Shown here: in pieces, positions 16,648-27,701 of the stretch
How positions within the stretch are numbered: position 1 is the stretch's first letter
Layout: each line of letters begins with the position of its first letter
DNA from: Betaproteobacteria bacterium
GTDB taxonomy: Bacteria > Pseudomonadota > Gammaproteobacteria > Burkholderiales > Casimicrobiaceae
Direction of reading: 5' to 3'
NCBI GenBank assembly: GCA_013298695.1
Contig: JAAFIS010000007.1
Span: forward strand, 124,001-188,000
Length of the DNA: 64,000 bases
Position numbers and translations under genes: made by a program
Notes under the pieces: model-generated
Database searches by the model: none
Told to the model about the DNA's origin: nothing
Seen by the model: the letters and a program-made list of their open reading frames with translations, nothing else

Positions 16648-18999
16648 ATGTTCGATCACGCGAAAAGTTTATTCAAGCGCACTAAAAAAAATCGCCGGGT
16701 AAAAACCGGCGGACGCGCTAACGCGCCTAACGACCGCATCGAATGGGCTCGCGCTTGGGCGCTTTGGATTTTGATCGGCATCGTGATCTCTCTAGCGATG
16801 ATCGCTTGTCTGAACTATCGAGGGTCCGATCCGGCGTGGTCAACAACGGGGAGCGTGCCGTTTGCAAGAAATTGGCTCGGCGCACCGGGCGCTTGGTTTA
16901 GTGACATCGCTTACTTCGTGTTTGGTGCTTCCGCGTGGTGGGCGCTCGCGTTTGCGGCGGGTGCATGGTGGCGCTCGAAACCGCTGTCGAAAGATGCGAA
17001 AGAAGACGAGGCTCGCGAGGATGCAAGCTTCGCGCCGTGGCTCGTTGCCGCCGCACTAGTGGTTTTGCTGCTTGCAAGCGCCGCACTTGAAGCATTGCGG
17101 CTGCACGCTCTGCTAGCGGCGCTACCGCAGGGCGCCGGTGGCGCGCTCGGGCAATCCATCGCGTTCCCTCTTATGAAAAGCGTTGGCTTCCTGCTCGCCA
17201 CGCTGCTGCTAATTCCAATTGTTGTGATCGCCGCGACTTTCGCGTTCAACATCCGCTGGCTCAGCATCACCGAGCGAATCGGCGGCGCATTGATCGATGG
17301 CACTGCGGCGTGGCGCAACCGCCGCGTAGTGGAGCAAGAGGTGGCGCGTGATTTAGAAATCGCTGAACCCATTCTTGCCGAGCGCGACGCCTACATCGCT
17401 GAAGAAGCCAAGCGCGTTGAAGCGCACGAACCCATCCGTATCGTCGACGAAGTGGTGCCGGTGAAGCTCTCCGAGCGCGTGCAACGTGAAAAGCAAGTCG
17501 CGCTTTTTTCCGACATGCCTGACTCAGTGCTGCCGCAACTCGCGCAGCTCGAAACGATTCCGAAAGAACAACCCACCGTTTCCGCCGAAACGCTTGAATT
17601 CACGTCGCGCTTAATTGAGAGAAAGCTTGCCGAATTCAATGTGCCGGTGAAGGTGCTTGCCGCCTATCCTGGCCCGGTTGTGACGCGCTATGAAATCGAG
17701 CCTGATGTTGGCGTCAAAGGCAATTCGATCGTGAATCTCGCGAAGGATTTAGCGCGCGCGATGAGCGTGATGAGCATCCGCGTCGTAGAGACTATACCGG
17801 GCAAGTCCTGCATGGGGCTTGAAGTGCCGAATCCGCGACGGCAAAGCGTTGGGCTGATTGAGATTTTGGGCAGTACCGCGTACAACGATTCATCGAGCTT
17901 GCTCACGCTTGGCATGGGCAAAGACATTTCAGGTCGCCCGGTCGTAGCCGATCTCGCGAAGATGCCGCATTGTTTGGTCGCGGGCACGACCGGTTCTGGG
18001 AAATCGGTCGGTATCAATCAAATGATTTTGTCGCTGCTTTATAAAGCGGAGCCTCGACAAGTGCGATTGGTGTTGATTGATCCGAAGATGCTCGAACTTT
18101 CGGTGTACGAGGGTGTGCCGCATTTGTTGTGTCCTGTTGTTACCGACATGAAGCTCGCATCAAACGCGCTGAATTGGTGTGTCGGTGAAATGGAGCGACG
18201 CTACAAGTTGATGAGTACGCTGGGCGTGCGACAACTCTCAAGCTTCAATCAAAAAGTGATCGACGCTGCCGCGAAAGGCATGCCGATTGCGAATCCGCAT
18301 TCGCTCACGCCCGATGAACCTGAGCCGCTTGCGGAGTTGCCGTTTATCGTTGTCGTGATTGATGAGTTGGCCGACTTGATGATGGTCGCAGGCAAGAAAA
18401 TTGAAGAACTCATCGCGCGACTCGCGCAAAAAGCGCGTGCGGCGGGCATTCATTTGATTCTTGCAACGCAGCGACCGTCGGTAGATGTGATCACCGGCTT
18501 GATCAAAGCGAATGTGCCCACGCGCATCGCGTTTCAAGTCGCGAGCAAAATCGATTCACGCACCATCCTCGATCAGATGGGCGCTGAAGCGTTACTCGGC
18601 CGCGGTGACATGCTCTATATGATGGGCGGTACAGGATTGCCGATTCGCGTTCACGGCGCGTTTGTCACCGATGATGAGGTGCATCGCGTGGTCACCCATT
18701 GGAAATCTCAAATGCCGGTGCAATACATTGAAGGCGTGCTCGAGGGCACCGACGAGATGACTCTCGCCGAAGTGCGCGCAGGCGGCGGTGGAATGGACGG
18801 CGAGAAAGACCCACGCTATGACGAAGCCGTTGCCGCTGTGCTCGAAAGTCGCCAGCCAACGATTTCCTACATTCAGAGACGATTGCGAATTGGCTACAAC
18901 GGCGCTGCGCGGTTGATTGAAGCGATGGAGCAGGCAGGCGTAGTAACTCGACCGAACGCGATGGGCAAGCGTGAAGTTCTCGTTCCGAAAAGCGAATGA
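16648..18999 (+). CDS. ftsK: DNA translocase FtsK
   Basis: Septum-located DNA pump that clears and aligns chromosome ends during division and activates XerCD recombination. 783 residues. Four N-terminal membrane helices lie between about residues 32 and 200 ([39 protein letters not shown] and others), then a short linker. The motor has Walker A GTTGSGKS (about 447-454) and Walker [15 protein letters not shown]. The C-terminal gamma winged helix is [14 protein letters not shown] to [10 protein letters not shown], which reads orientation (KOPS) sites. It is followed by lolA, as in many Betaproteobacteria. Confidence 0.97.
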   Translation: MFDHAKSLFKRTKKNRRVKTGGRANAPNDRIEWARAWALWILIGIVISLAMIACLNYRGSDPAWSTTGSVPFARNWLGAPGAWFSDIAYFVFGASAWWALAFAAGAWWRSKPLSKDAKEDEAREDASFAPWLVAAALVVLLLASAALEALRLHALLAALPQGAGGALGQSIAFPLMKSVGFLLATLLLIPIVVIAATFAFNIRWLSITERIGGALIDGTAAWRNRRVVEQEVARDLEIAEPILAERDAYIAEEAKRVEAHEPIRIVDEVVPVKLSERVQREKQVALFSDMPDSVLPQLAQLETIPKEQPTVSAETLEFTSRLIERKLAEFNVPVKVLAAYPGPVVTRYEIEPDVGVKGNSIVNLAKDLARAMSVMSIRVVETIPGKSCMGLEVPNPRRQSVGLIEILGSTAYNDSSSLLTLGMGKDISGRPVVADLAKMPHCLVAGTTGSGKSVGINQMILSLLYKAEPRQVRLVLIDPKMLELSVYEGVPHLLCPVVTDMKLASNALNWCVGEMERRYKLMSTLGVRQLSSFNQKVIDAAAKGMPIANPHSLTPDEPEPLAELPFIVVVIDELADLMMVAGKKIEELIARLAQKARAAGIHLILATQRPSVDVITGLIKANVPTRIAFQVASKIDSRTILDQMGAEALLGRGDMLYMMGGTGLPIRVHGAFVTDDEVHRVVTHWKSQMPVQYIEGVLEGTDEMTLAEVRAGGGGMDGEKDPRYDEAVAAVLESRQPTISYIQRRLRIGYNGAARLIEAMEQAGVVTRPNAMGKREVLVPKSE

Positions 19000-19234
19000 G
19001 CGCTTCGCGCTAAAAAGTGACACGCTCGAATCACCAATACGCATACCGTTGTTAAGCATTGACCTCGCTTCTTGCAAAATCTCGAACGGCGTACTCCGGG
19101 CATTTTGAAACGGGCGACCGGAGCCTTTCGTCGATTCACCCGTCGCCTGGGAACCGCAGCAAAGCTGGGTGGTCAATCAGCTATCACGTCAAACGTGGTG
19201 CCTACAGAATTGAAAAGGTTTAGCGCAACATTCC

Positions 19235-19873
19235 ATGAATTCGAAATCACTTTTTGTTTCGATCGCCGTATCGTTACTGGCGGCCTCAAGCGCGACATCG
19301 TTCGCTCAACTCGGTGCCGATTCCCTCAGTGAGTTCCGCGCGTTCACCAAAGATCTGACGGCGCTCACCGGTGAATTCACTCAAGAGGTGCGCGACAAAA
19401 ACGGTCGTGTGTCGCGAAACTCCACCGGCTCTTTCGTCATTTCTCGACCTGGAAAATTTAAGTTCACGTATGTGAAACCGTATAAGCAGACGATCATTAG
19501 TGACGGCGTAACGGTCTGGCTCCACGACGAAGATCTCAATCAAGTGACGGTGCGCACGATCGGCGATTCGCTTGCTGAGCAACCACTCGCGCTGTTGGTT
19601 GATCCGCAGTCGGCCGACAAACTGTTCGACTTGAAAGCGGCACCGGCAGAGGGTTCGTTAAGAGTCGTTTCTGCCAATGCGAAAAAAGCGGATGCAGCCG
19701 TCAAAGAGATCGCGATAACCCTCGTCGGCGGACAGCCCGCCGAACTGGTCTGGCGCGACGGTTGGCAGAACGTGAACACGCTGCGTTTCGCGTCGTTATC
19801 GCGAAATCAACGAATTGACAACGCGATTTTCAAGTTTGTGGTGCCGAAAGGCGCGGACGTTTTGAAGCAATAG
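19235..19873 (+). CDS. lolA: Outer-membrane lipoprotein carrier LolA
   Basis: Periplasmic chaperone that takes lipoproteins from LolCDE and hands them to LolB. 212 residues with signal peptide SLFVSIAVSLLAASSATSFAQ. Family motifs: LTGEFTQEVRDKNGRVSRNSTGSF, ISRPGKFKFTYVKPYKQTIISDG and VWLHDEDLNQVTVR. It lies downstream of ftsK. The usual next gene, rarA, is 2 kb away because a diguanylate cyclase gene sits between. Confidence 0.96.
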   Translation: MNSKSLFVSIAVSLLAASSATSFAQLGADSLSEFRAFTKDLTALTGEFTQEVRDKNGRVSRNSTGSFVISRPGKFKFTYVKPYKQTIISDGVTVWLHDEDLNQVTVRTIGDSLAEQPLALLVDPQSADKLFDLKAAPAEGSLRVVSANAKKADAAVKEIAITLVGGQPAELVWRDGWQNVNTLRFASLSRNQRIDNAIFKFVVPKGADVLKQ

Positions 19874-19887
19874 CCAACGTAGTGGAA

Positions 19888-19971
19888 CGCCGTTTTAACT
19901 GGGCGACGATTAGTAAAAATTTTTACTTCGATACTTCGGTGAAAAAGTTGGATCGCCCCATTAAAACGGCG
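19888..19971. repeat. HP85 element D
   Basis: The clearest case of arm-to-arm symmetry: left arm CGCCGTTTTAACTGGGCGA (19888-19906) and right arm TCGCCCCATTAAAACGGCG (19953-19971) are complementary except at two positions. It lies between the convergent ends of lolA and the diguanylate cyclase gene. 84 bp. Confidence 0.8.
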
Positions 19972-19992
19972 CTTAAACGTAAAAGTTGTATT

Positions 19993-21723
19993 TCAAGTAA
20001 CGTCTTCCCTGCGCCCGCTCGCAGTCTTGTCTTGATACATCGCGCGATCAGCGACATCGATCAACGACGTTAGACGTTTTCCGTCTTCCGGGATCATCGC
20101 GTAGCCGAATGCAGCGGACAGGTGAAGTTGATGACCTCCGATTCCAAACGCTTGCGCAAGCCCGGCTCGGCAGCGCGACACCAGCGCGTCCACGTCTGCT
20201 TTTGATTTCACCTCGGTCATGAGGATCAAAAACTCATCGCCCCCAAATCGGCACAGCGCATCATTGCGGCGCAAATAGCTCATCAAGCGTTGCGCGCACA
20301 CCGACAACAGCGCATCACCGACGGTGTGGCCGTATGCATCATTAACCCGCTTGAAGTCATTGAGGTCAACAAAGACCAGCGCGCCGGACGTTGCAGGCTC
20401 CCCGCTTGCGCCATAGATCGCATCGAAGCGGCGCTCAAAGGTCGCGCGATTTAGCGCACCGGTGAGCGGATCCTGAACCAGCCCGAGACCCAGCTGATTC
20501 ATGGTTTGCGCGATGTAGCCGAGCTCGTCGGTGCGTGGCATCTCCAGCGGTGCAGGCGCGCGACCGCTGGCGAGCAAACGGGTGGCCTCCGACAGACGCG
20601 ATACGTCACGCGAAACGCGATGCATCATCCACAAGCCCAACAAGATGGCGACGATGATTGCAACCAAACCAATTAGCGCGTTTTTCAGCGCCGCGTCGCG
20701 CAGGTCATCCATGTGATCGCTGCGCGGGATCGCAACGATGAGCGACCAACTCAGGCCGGGCTGAGTAAGTGTCGTACGCTCGACATCGACGATGCCACGT
20801 GAGGTGTCTAGACTGATTCGCTGAGGTTCGGCAACGTCTTTCTTGTGTCGCTCGCGTGTCAGCAAATCGGCGAAACTTGCGCGAATGAGTTCGTTTTCGC
20901 TCTGATCCGCACGCAGCCGTATTGGCTTGCCCTCAACGGCCTTAACCAGCGGCTCACTGACCGAGCTAGCCACCAAATCGCCAGCACCGTCAACGATGTA
21001 GACGATGCCGGTGTCGCTTGGTTTTAGTTGCGCGACGAACTCGCTTAAGCTCGACAACGGCATGTCGGTTGCCGCAACGCCTAGCAAACGCTCTTGCGCG
21101 TCGCGAACGGGCTTTGCGAGCGTTAAGGTCAGCGCCTTGCTGGTCGCGGCAACATAGATTGGTGACCACGTGAAATTGTTTGCCGCAAGCGCGGATTTGT
21201 ACCAAGGGCGCGATGCGGTATCGAACTGGTCGCGCCGCAACTCGTCGCCGCGTAAGCCAGGGCCTGAGCTTCGAAACGCAATCCGCAGCGCGTCAGGGCT
21301 TAGTTTCTCGCGCACCTCAGTACCTGAGCTCGAGCGATTCACCCCAATGAAGCGACCATCTACTGCGCCAAAATAGACATATCCGCTCACGTTTGCGAAT
21401 AAGCCCGTCGCCAGCCAAAGGCGTTGCTCGATTTGTTCAAAGGATTGTGGCGCGAGCTCAACGATGGTGCTCGTAGCGCCTGGAACGATCACCGATGCCT
21501 CCGGAGCTACCGAATTGAGTGCGAGTCGTGGCACTTGCAAATGTTGACTCGTTTCTTTCGCGACGCGGTATGAGACGTCACTCAGAATCTGTGACGAGTA
21601 GGTAGCAACGCCGCGCAAGCCAGTGAGATATGACAAGCCGCTGATCACCAAAGCAACCGCCGCCACAAGCCCGACAAAGGGCCAGAGCAGCGCAGCACTT
21701 AGCGAAGAAGGTTTGAAATTCAT
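19993..21723 (-). CDS. Membrane diguanylate cyclase with Cache-type sensor
   Basis: Predicted to make cyclic di-GMP from two GTP in response to a periplasmic signal. 576 residues: membrane helix 1 (about 12-33), a periplasmic dCache-like region (about 34-345), helix 2 (IGLVAIIVAILLGLWMMHRV), a HAMP-like linker, and a GGDEF domain (about 400-570) with the intact catalytic motif RFGGDEF. RRND five residues before GGDEF is a standard inhibitory I-site, so product feedback is expected. It is a single gene on the minus strand between lolA and rarA, out of place in a housekeeping block. The ligand is not known. Confidence 0.93.
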   Translation of the reverse strand: MNFKPSSLSAALLWPFVGLVAAVALVISGLSYLTGLRGVATYSSQILSDVSYRVAKETSQHLQVPRLALNSVAPEASVIVPGATSTIVELAPQSFEQIEQRLWLATGLFANVSGYVYFGAVDGRFIGVNRSSSGTEVREKLSPDALRIAFRSSGPGLRGDELRRDQFDTASRPWYKSALAANNFTWSPIYVAATSKALTLTLAKPVRDAQERLLGVAATDMPLSSLSEFVAQLKPSDTGIVYIVDGAGDLVASSVSEPLVKAVEGKPIRLRADQSENELIRASFADLLTRERHKKDVAEPQRISLDTSRGIVDVERTTLTQPGLSWSLIVAIPRSDHMDDLRDAALKNALIGLVAIIVAILLGLWMMHRVSRDVSRLSEATRLLASGRAPAPLEMPRTDELGYIAQTMNQLGLGLVQDPLTGALNRATFERRFDAIYGASGEPATSGALVFVDLNDFKRVNDAYGHTVGDALLSVCAQRLMSYLRRNDALCRFGGDEFLILMTEVKSKADVDALVSRCRAGLAQAFGIGGHQLHLSAAFGYAMIPEDGKRLTSLIDVADRAMYQDKTASGRREDVT

Positions 21724-21922
21724 GAAGCACCCGTGTACGAGTAGCGGTTACCAACGAATAGCAGGTCCCGGCAAACCTACAAAAGTTGAAGGCATAGACT
21801 TCATGAGAGTAATCCTCATCGCTTGGTTTGTCTCGCGAAATCGATGTCCTGCTGAGTGTTTTCAGATGATTCCCTGACCACATCCTGCGCAACAATCAAA
21901 ATTCAGCTCCCTGACGCCTTTT

Positions 21923-23227
21923 ATGAACGCCTCCACACAATCTACAAAGCTCGCACCACTCGCGGAGCGTCTGCGTCCAAAATTGATTGCTGACGTGGTC
22001 GGACAACGGCACTTGCTCGGCTCAGGTGCGCCAATCGCCAACGCAATCGCCGCTGGAGTGGCTCACTCCATGATTTTGTGGGGGCCACCCGGCGTCGGTA
22101 AAACAACGATTGCGCGACTACTTGCAGAAGCCTTTGATGCCGACATGATCGCGATTTCAGCGGTGCTCGCGGGGGTGAAGGACATTCGTGAAGCCATTGA
22201 GCGCGCAGAAGCAACGCGCGCTCAGTTCAATCAGCGCACCATCATGTTTGTTGACGAAGTTCACCGTTTCAACAAATCGCAGCAGGACGCTTTTCTTCCG
22301 CATGTGGAATCTGGGCTCTTTACATTCATCGGCGCGACAACAGAAAATCCGTCGTTCGAAGTGAACTCTGCGCTCCTGTCGCGCGCGCAGGTATACGTAC
22401 TCGAAGCGCTCGATGGAAACGCGCTTCAGCAGCTATTGTCCAAATCGCTTCACGTGCTCAGTGCCGGGTATGAGATTCAACCCGCCGCGCAACAACTGCT
22501 GATCGACTATGCCGACGGCGACGGGCGACGGTTCTTAAATCTTGTCGAGCAGCTTGATGCGACCGCGCGTACCCAACAATGGTCCGAAATCGACGTGGCC
22601 GCAGTCGAAGCAACGCTCACCCGCGCGAGAACGCGCTTCGACAAAGGCGGCGAGCAGTTCTACGACTTGATCAGCGCGCTCCACAAAAGCGTGCGTGGCT
22701 CCGACCCTGATGCCTCGTTGTATTGGTTTTGTCGAATACTCGAAGGCGGTGCAGACCCGTTGTACCTCGGACGCCGCATGATTCGGATGGCCTCTGAAGA
22801 CATCGGTCTAGCCGATCCGCGCGCGCTCGAAATCACGACCACCGCAGTGGCCGCGTTCGAACGCTTGGGCTCGCCCGAAGGTGAGCTCGCGCTTGCCGAG
22901 GCGTGTGTGTTTCTTGCCGTCGCAGCGAAGAGCAACGCGGTGTACCGCGCGTACAAAGAAGCGCGCAAAGCGGCGGCTGAGAGCGGCACGCGTCCGGTGC
23001 CACTGCGATTGCGTAACGCGCCGACAAAGCTCATGAAAGAGATCGGTTACGGCGCAGGCTATCGCTACGCACACGACGAAGAAGGCGGGTTCGCGGCAGG
23101 AGAGTCGTACTTTCCTGACGACATGAAGGCGCTAAATTTCTATCGCCCGGTTGATCGTGGCTTGGAAATCGCCATTCGCGAAAAGCTCGCGACGCTTCAT
23201 GCGAGCAATCGGCAGAAAAAAGAGTAG
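21923..23227 (+). CDS. rarA: Replication-associated recombination protein A
   Basis: AAA+ ATPase (MgsA/RarA) acting at stalled replication forks with single-strand-binding protein. 434 residues, normal length. The N-terminal [16 protein letters not shown] is typical; Walker [13 protein letters not shown], Walker [15 protein letters not shown], sensor 1 [20 protein letters not shown], and the C-terminal clamp-loader-like region [18 protein letters not shown]. In many Betaproteobacteria the order is ftsK-lolA-rarA-serS; here a diguanylate cyclase precedes it and serS is 17 kb further on. Confidence 0.97.
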   Translation: MNASTQSTKLAPLAERLRPKLIADVVGQRHLLGSGAPIANAIAAGVAHSMILWGPPGVGKTTIARLLAEAFDADMIAISAVLAGVKDIREAIERAEATRAQFNQRTIMFVDEVHRFNKSQQDAFLPHVESGLFTFIGATTENPSFEVNSALLSRAQVYVLEALDGNALQQLLSKSLHVLSAGYEIQPAAQQLLIDYADGDGRRFLNLVEQLDATARTQQWSEIDVAAVEATLTRARTRFDKGGEQFYDLISALHKSVRGSDPDASLYWFCRILEGGADPLYLGRRMIRMASEDIGLADPRALEITTTAVAAFERLGSPEGELALAEACVFLAVAAKSNAVYRAYKEARKAAAESGTRPVPLRLRNAPTKLMKEIGYGAGYRYAHDEEGGFAAGESYFPDDMKALNFYRPVDRGLEIAIREKLATLHASNRQKKE

Positions 23228-23366
23228 TGATCGTGCCGCGTTATCTTCGACGTGATTCCCGTTCGTGGTGAGCTCGTCGAACCATGAACGCGCTTCGCAA
23301 CTATCGCCGCTCGATCAACAGCGCCCTGCGTTTGTAAGCAACCCGCGCGAATTAAGACAAAGCCCG

Positions 23367-24776
23367 ATGCAAGCACTTTCCGCACTCGAACCAACACAAC
23401 GAATTCGCCCGCGCGACGCGTCCAATGATCGCGGCGCATCACTGCGCGAATCGCTCAAACAACACGGGCTTTGGCTGCCCAATCAAACCGCGACGCGACG
23501 CTGGCCGATTGGTTGCGTTTCTTTAGAAATCACGCAGCGCTGTAATTTGGATTGCACGCTTTGCTACCTAAGTGAGCATTCCGAAGCGGTGGGCGATATT
23601 CCGCTCGAAGAATTGTTTCGACGCATTGACATGATTGGTGAGTGGTATGGCCCGAATACGGACGTGCAAATTTCAGGTGGCGAACCCACTTTGCGCGCGC
23701 AAGACGATTTGTTTGCCATTGTTGAATACATCAAACAAAAAGGTCTTCGTTCATCGCTTTTCACCAATGGCATCCGCGCAACGCGCGCTTTGCTGCAAGC
23801 GCTCGCCGAGCGCGGCCTCACCGACGTTGCGTTTCATGTGGACATCACGCAAGAGCGACGAGGCTACGATGACGAAGCCTCGTTGAATGCGATTCGCCGC
23901 GAATACATCGAACGCGCTCGCGGGCTCGGCATTTCAGTGATCTTTAACACAAGTATTTGTGATGAAAACATGAGCGATGTGCCGATGCTCGCGCGTTTCT
24001 TCACGAAGAACAATGACGTTGTGCGCTTTGCTTCGTTTCAGTTGCAAGCCGCAACCGGACGCGGTGTGCTCCGCGAATGCGCGAGTGAAATCAATCAACC
24101 CAATATCGTGAAGCTCATTGAAGAAGGCGCTGGCACGACGCTTAACTTCGACGCGCTCTACGGCGGCAATCCAAAATGCAATCGTTACGCCACCGCGATC
24201 ACAGTGGGGCGCGGCGAGTCGACTCGCGCACATGACTTGCTCCACGACGGCGAATTCATCGCACGCGTGATGCGCGAAACAGCGGACGTGACCATAGAGC
24301 GCGGCAATCCGATTAAAGCGGTGGCGAGTGTAGTGCGCGCCATCCTCGCGCGACCTGCGCTCACGCTCGCAGGCGTTCACGCGCTCGCGCGCTTGCTCTG
24401 GCGCATGAAGTTCGATGCGTTTCGCGCCTTGCGTGGGGTAAACAAAATCTCGTTCTTCATTCACAATTTCATGGACGCAAGCGCGCTCGAACAAGAGCGG
24501 CTCGACACCTGCGTGTTCATGGCCGCTACGCAGCACGGCCCGATGCCGATGTGCGAATACAACGCGATTCGCGATCAACTCATGCTGCAAACCATCACAC
24601 TTTCAAATGGCGATGTGTGGAATCCGCGCGGTTCACGAGCGCTGAAAGCAACTGACAGCGCAACGTCAGAACCCGCAATCGTAGCGCGTGTGTATCCGAT
24701 CAAATTTCTAAAAGGCCGCTCGCGACAAATCGCAGCAAACCTGCGCCGACACGCGAACGAAAATAAAACTGCATGA
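23367..24776 (+). CDS. Radical SAM enzyme, tetraether-lipid-synthase-like (tentative)
   Basis: About 469 residues from ATG 23367; a GTG at 23265 would add 34 residues. The [4Fe-4S] SAM motif CNLDCTLC follows VSLEITQR, with QISGGEPTL as the SAM-binding stretch. A later Cys-containing tail, FMDASALEQERLDTC and MPMCEYN, resembles the C-terminal cluster-binding part of the MJ0619/Tes group of radical SAM proteins, some of which join lipid chains. The middle has a hydrophobic stretch that may contact membranes. Its stop overlaps the start of a DUF547 lipoprotein gene (ATGA), so the two are co-translated. Radical SAM identity is firm; the subfamily is from memory of motifs. Confidence 0.85.
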   Translation: MQALSALEPTQRIRPRDASNDRGASLRESLKQHGLWLPNQTATRRWPIGCVSLEITQRCNLDCTLCYLSEHSEAVGDIPLEELFRRIDMIGEWYGPNTDVQISGGEPTLRAQDDLFAIVEYIKQKGLRSSLFTNGIRATRALLQALAERGLTDVAFHVDITQERRGYDDEASLNAIRREYIERARGLGISVIFNTSICDENMSDVPMLARFFTKNNDVVRFASFQLQAATGRGVLRECASEINQPNIVKLIEEGAGTTLNFDALYGGNPKCNRYATAITVGRGESTRAHDLLHDGEFIARVMRETADVTIERGNPIKAVASVVRAILARPALTLAGVHALARLLWRMKFDAFRALRGVNKISFFIHNFMDASALEQERLDTCVFMAATQHGPMPMCEYNAIRDQLMLQTITLSNGDVWNPRGSRALKATDSATSEPAIVARVYPIKFLKGRSRQIAANLRRHANENKTA

Positions 24777-25576
24777 AGCTCGCGTTCAATCAACGAATTC
24801 GAACCCTGCTCATGAGCGCGCTCGTGTTGCTCGCGCACGGCTGCGCGGTGTATGTCACGCAACCCGATATCAGCGCTCAAAAACGAATATCAGCTACAGA
24901 AGCTATCGCCCAATGGAATGGCGTTCTTGAGAAATATGTGGATGAATTCGGATTTGTAGATTTTACGGCGCTTGCCTCAGATAAATTGGGCATCGAATCG
25001 TACATCTCGTTCATTTCGCAAACGCCTTTCAGCGCGTTTCACGATCGCGCATCCCGCCTCGCGCACTACATCAATAGCTACAACGCGCTCTCAATGTACA
25101 ACGTGATCGCGCTCGGTATTCCCGACTCAAACGCATCGCTGTTGGCGCGCTACAACTTCTTCATTCGTCGCAAATTTTTGATCGGCGGCGAAACGATGTC
25201 GCTCTACGATTACGAGAATAAAGTCATTCGCGCACTTGGCGACGCCCGTGTTCACTGGGCGCTCAATTGCAGCGCCGCGAGTTGCCCCACACTGCCGCGC
25301 CGCGCGTTTACTGCGGCAAACATCGACAACGAATTGGATCGTGAAGCGAAAAAGTTTTTTTCACAACCCCGCAACCTGCGCGTCGATCACGAAAAACGCG
25401 AAGTGTGGGTGAGTGAAATTTTCAAACTATTTCCCGAAGATTTCGTCCCGAAACACGGCGAGTCGTTTATCGATTATGTGAATCTCTATGTGGAGACGCC
25501 GATCCCGCGCGACTACACGATTCGCATCATTGCCTACGACTGGACGATTGCGAACAGCCGACGAAAGCGCGGTTGA
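24773..25576 (+). CDS. DUF547 lipoprotein
   Basis: A 267-residue predicted lipoprotein: signal sequence with lipobox LLAHGCAV (lipidated Cys about residue 24), then a DUF547 domain. Family features are WNGVLEKYVDEFGFVDF, RLAHYINSYNALSMYNVI, the conserved HWALNCSAASCPTLP with a Cys pair, and FVPKHGESFIDYVNLYV. The start overlaps the stop of the radical SAM gene by four bases, a strong sign of joint function. DUF547 has a peptidase-like fold but no assigned activity that I can confirm here. Confidence 0.9.
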   Translation: MKLAFNQRIRTLLMSALVLLAHGCAVYVTQPDISAQKRISATEAIAQWNGVLEKYVDEFGFVDFTALASDKLGIESYISFISQTPFSAFHDRASRLAHYINSYNALSMYNVIALGIPDSNASLLARYNFFIRRKFLIGGETMSLYDYENKVIRALGDARVHWALNCSAASCPTLPRRAFTAANIDNELDREAKKFFSQPRNLRVDHEKREVWVSEIFKLFPEDFVPKHGESFIDYVNLYVETPIPRDYTIRIIAYDWTIANSRRKRG

Positions 25577-25624
25577 AGCGCCGTGTCGCTGTTCGTTCTT
25601 TGGGCTACACAAATGCCGTGATAC

Positions 25625-25708
25625 GTCCGACCACATTTGGGTAGACGCGGATTCAGTGCCGATATCGAGAAATCTTTTGCGTAGCGCTTTGGCCGCTTAG
25701 AACGGTCA
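25625..25708. repeat. HP85 element K (degenerate)
   Basis: Left arm near 25625-25643 (GTCCGACCACATTTGGGTA, close to the left arm of element H) and right arm TGGCCGCTTAGAACGGTC (25690-25707). The 84-bp span agrees with the family, but both arms pair poorly. It sits in the 272-bp gap between the DUF547 gene and the broken SBBP gene. Confidence 0.45.
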
Positions 25709-25848
25709 GTTCGCCTAATTGCCATCATGTGAGATTTTGCGAATCCCCCGATTTTTCTGGTTCACAGTATTGGAACATTGTCGCCGTAAGCTAAAACGAT
25801 ACGTCGTGAGTCGTACCTGGCCATCCTGTGCTCTTCTCGGGGGAACTC

Positions 25849-27624
25849 ATGCGCTCACATTTCGATATCTGCCGCTACACGATAGGCGCTTTGTGCGCGT
25901 TCATTGCTGTCGCCTCGCTCCCCGCCCACGCCAATGCGCCCGACCCGGCGACGCTGCAAAGGCTCAGCCGCGCCACCGTGCCGTTCGTGGCAAACGCCGG
26001 GCAATGGGACGCGCGCGCCGCGTTTGCGGCGCAGACGTTCGCCGGTACGGTGTTTGTTACGAAACAGGGCGAGCTGGTCTACAGTCTTCCCGGTAAACCG
26101 ATCAAGGACGAGTCGACGCAAAGCGGCGAAGTTTCATGAGCGCCGCACAGACGCGGCATCGATAAAGCCTCTGAGCAGCGCACGCCCGGCTGGGTGTTGC
26201 GCGAGCAATTCGTCGGTCACAACAACAAAGTGCTTCCGGCCAAAGCCCATGGCTTCCGCCCGCAGGCGGCGCAAGTGAGCTATTTCATCGGCAACGACGA
26301 AAGCAAGCATCAACGCGGCGTCAACACCTATGAGCGGGTGAACTTGGGTGACATCTATCCCGGTATCAACATCCACGTGCGCGCCACCGGAAACAATATC
26401 GAGAAAATCTTCACCGTCGCCCCGCATCAAAACCCGCAGCAGATTCAGGTCAAACTCAGTGGTGCAACAAAGCTCGAAATCAACGAACAAGGCGAGCGGA
26501 TCGCGCACACCGACAACGGCTCAGTCGCCTACACGGCGCCGATTGCGTTTCAGGAAACGGCGAACGGTGAGAAAGAATCCGTCAGCGTCGCCTACGCACT
26601 CAACGCCACCACCAACACCTACGGCTTCACCCTAGGCCAGTTCGACACCAATCGCCCACTCATCATCGATCCGTTGATCCGCTCCAGCTACCTCGGCGCG
26701 GCGGGTGCCGAGACAGCCTACGCGCTGGCAATTCATCCGACCACGGGCGAGGTCTATGTCGCGGGCACCACGCAATCCGCCACCCCCTTTCCCGGGGTCA
26801 GTGGCGGCGCGCAGACGAGCTATAGTGGCGGTGGCAACGACGCCTTTGTATCGCGCTTCAGCGCCGATCTCACCACACTGATCGTATCCACCTATCTCGG
26901 CGCAGCGGGTGCCGACGTCGCCACCGCGCTGGCGTTTCATCCAGCCACGGGCGAGGTCTATGTCGCGGGCTACACCAATTCCCCCGCGAGCGCCTTTCCC
27001 GGAGTCGGCGGCGGCGCGCAAACAAGCTTTGGGGGCATCCAAGACGCCTTTGTTTCGCGCTTCAACGCCAATCTCACGACGCTGATTCAATCGACCTATC
27101 TCGGCGCGGCAGGTAACGACGTCGCGCTCGCACTGGCAATCCATCCTATCTCGCGCGAGATTTATGCCGCGGGTCGCACTGGCTCCGCCGCCACCACCTT
27201 CCCCGGGGTCAGCGGCGGCGCGCAGGACGGCAGCGGAGGCGGCAACGACGCGTTTGTATCGCGCTTCAACTCCCTCAGCGGCCGCACGTGCAACCTCGAC
27301 ATGGACGGCGACACGCTAGTGACTGCGACCAAAGAAGGCTTGGTGCTCTTGCGCGGCATGCTTGGCTTGACTGACGGTGCCAGCATCGCAGGCACTGGCA
27401 TCACCGCCGGACAATGGGCGGCGGTGCGACCCTTCTTTAACGCCAACCTAGATATGGACGGCGACACGTTGCTTACGTCGAGCAAAGAGGGCCTTGTGCT
27501 ACTGCGCGCGATGCTCGGCTTCACCGGCACTGCCACCACCGCAGGCACTGGCATTACTGCCGCGCAATGGACAGCGGCTCGTCCGCTCATCAACGCCAAC
27601 TGCGGCACGAATTTCGCGCCGTAG
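25849..27624 (+). pseudogene. SBBP-repeat secreted protein broken by an in-frame stop
   Basis: One reading frame encodes a protein of about 591 residues, but TGA at 26137-26139 interrupts it. Before the stop: ribosome site GGGGGAA, ATG 25849, signal peptide, and the family start VPFVANAGQWDARAAFAAQTF. After it, in the same frame: GWVLREQFVGHNNKVLPA, then SBBP beta-propeller repeats (SSYLGAAGAETAYALAIHP, STYLGAAGADVATALAFHP, STYLGAAGNDVALALAIHP) and two dockerin-like units (CNLDMDGDTLVTATKEG, NLDMDGDTLLTSSKEG). The downstream part begins only with TTG and lacks a signal. A recent nonsense change, a sequencing error or stop read-through could explain it. Confidence 0.75.
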
Positions 27625-27701
27625 ACGCGGCGCATAAATTGCCTCTGCGGTGCTGCGTGCGAGGACGTGCGACGGACGCGCGTTGCCGAGTAAGCGGCGC
27701 G

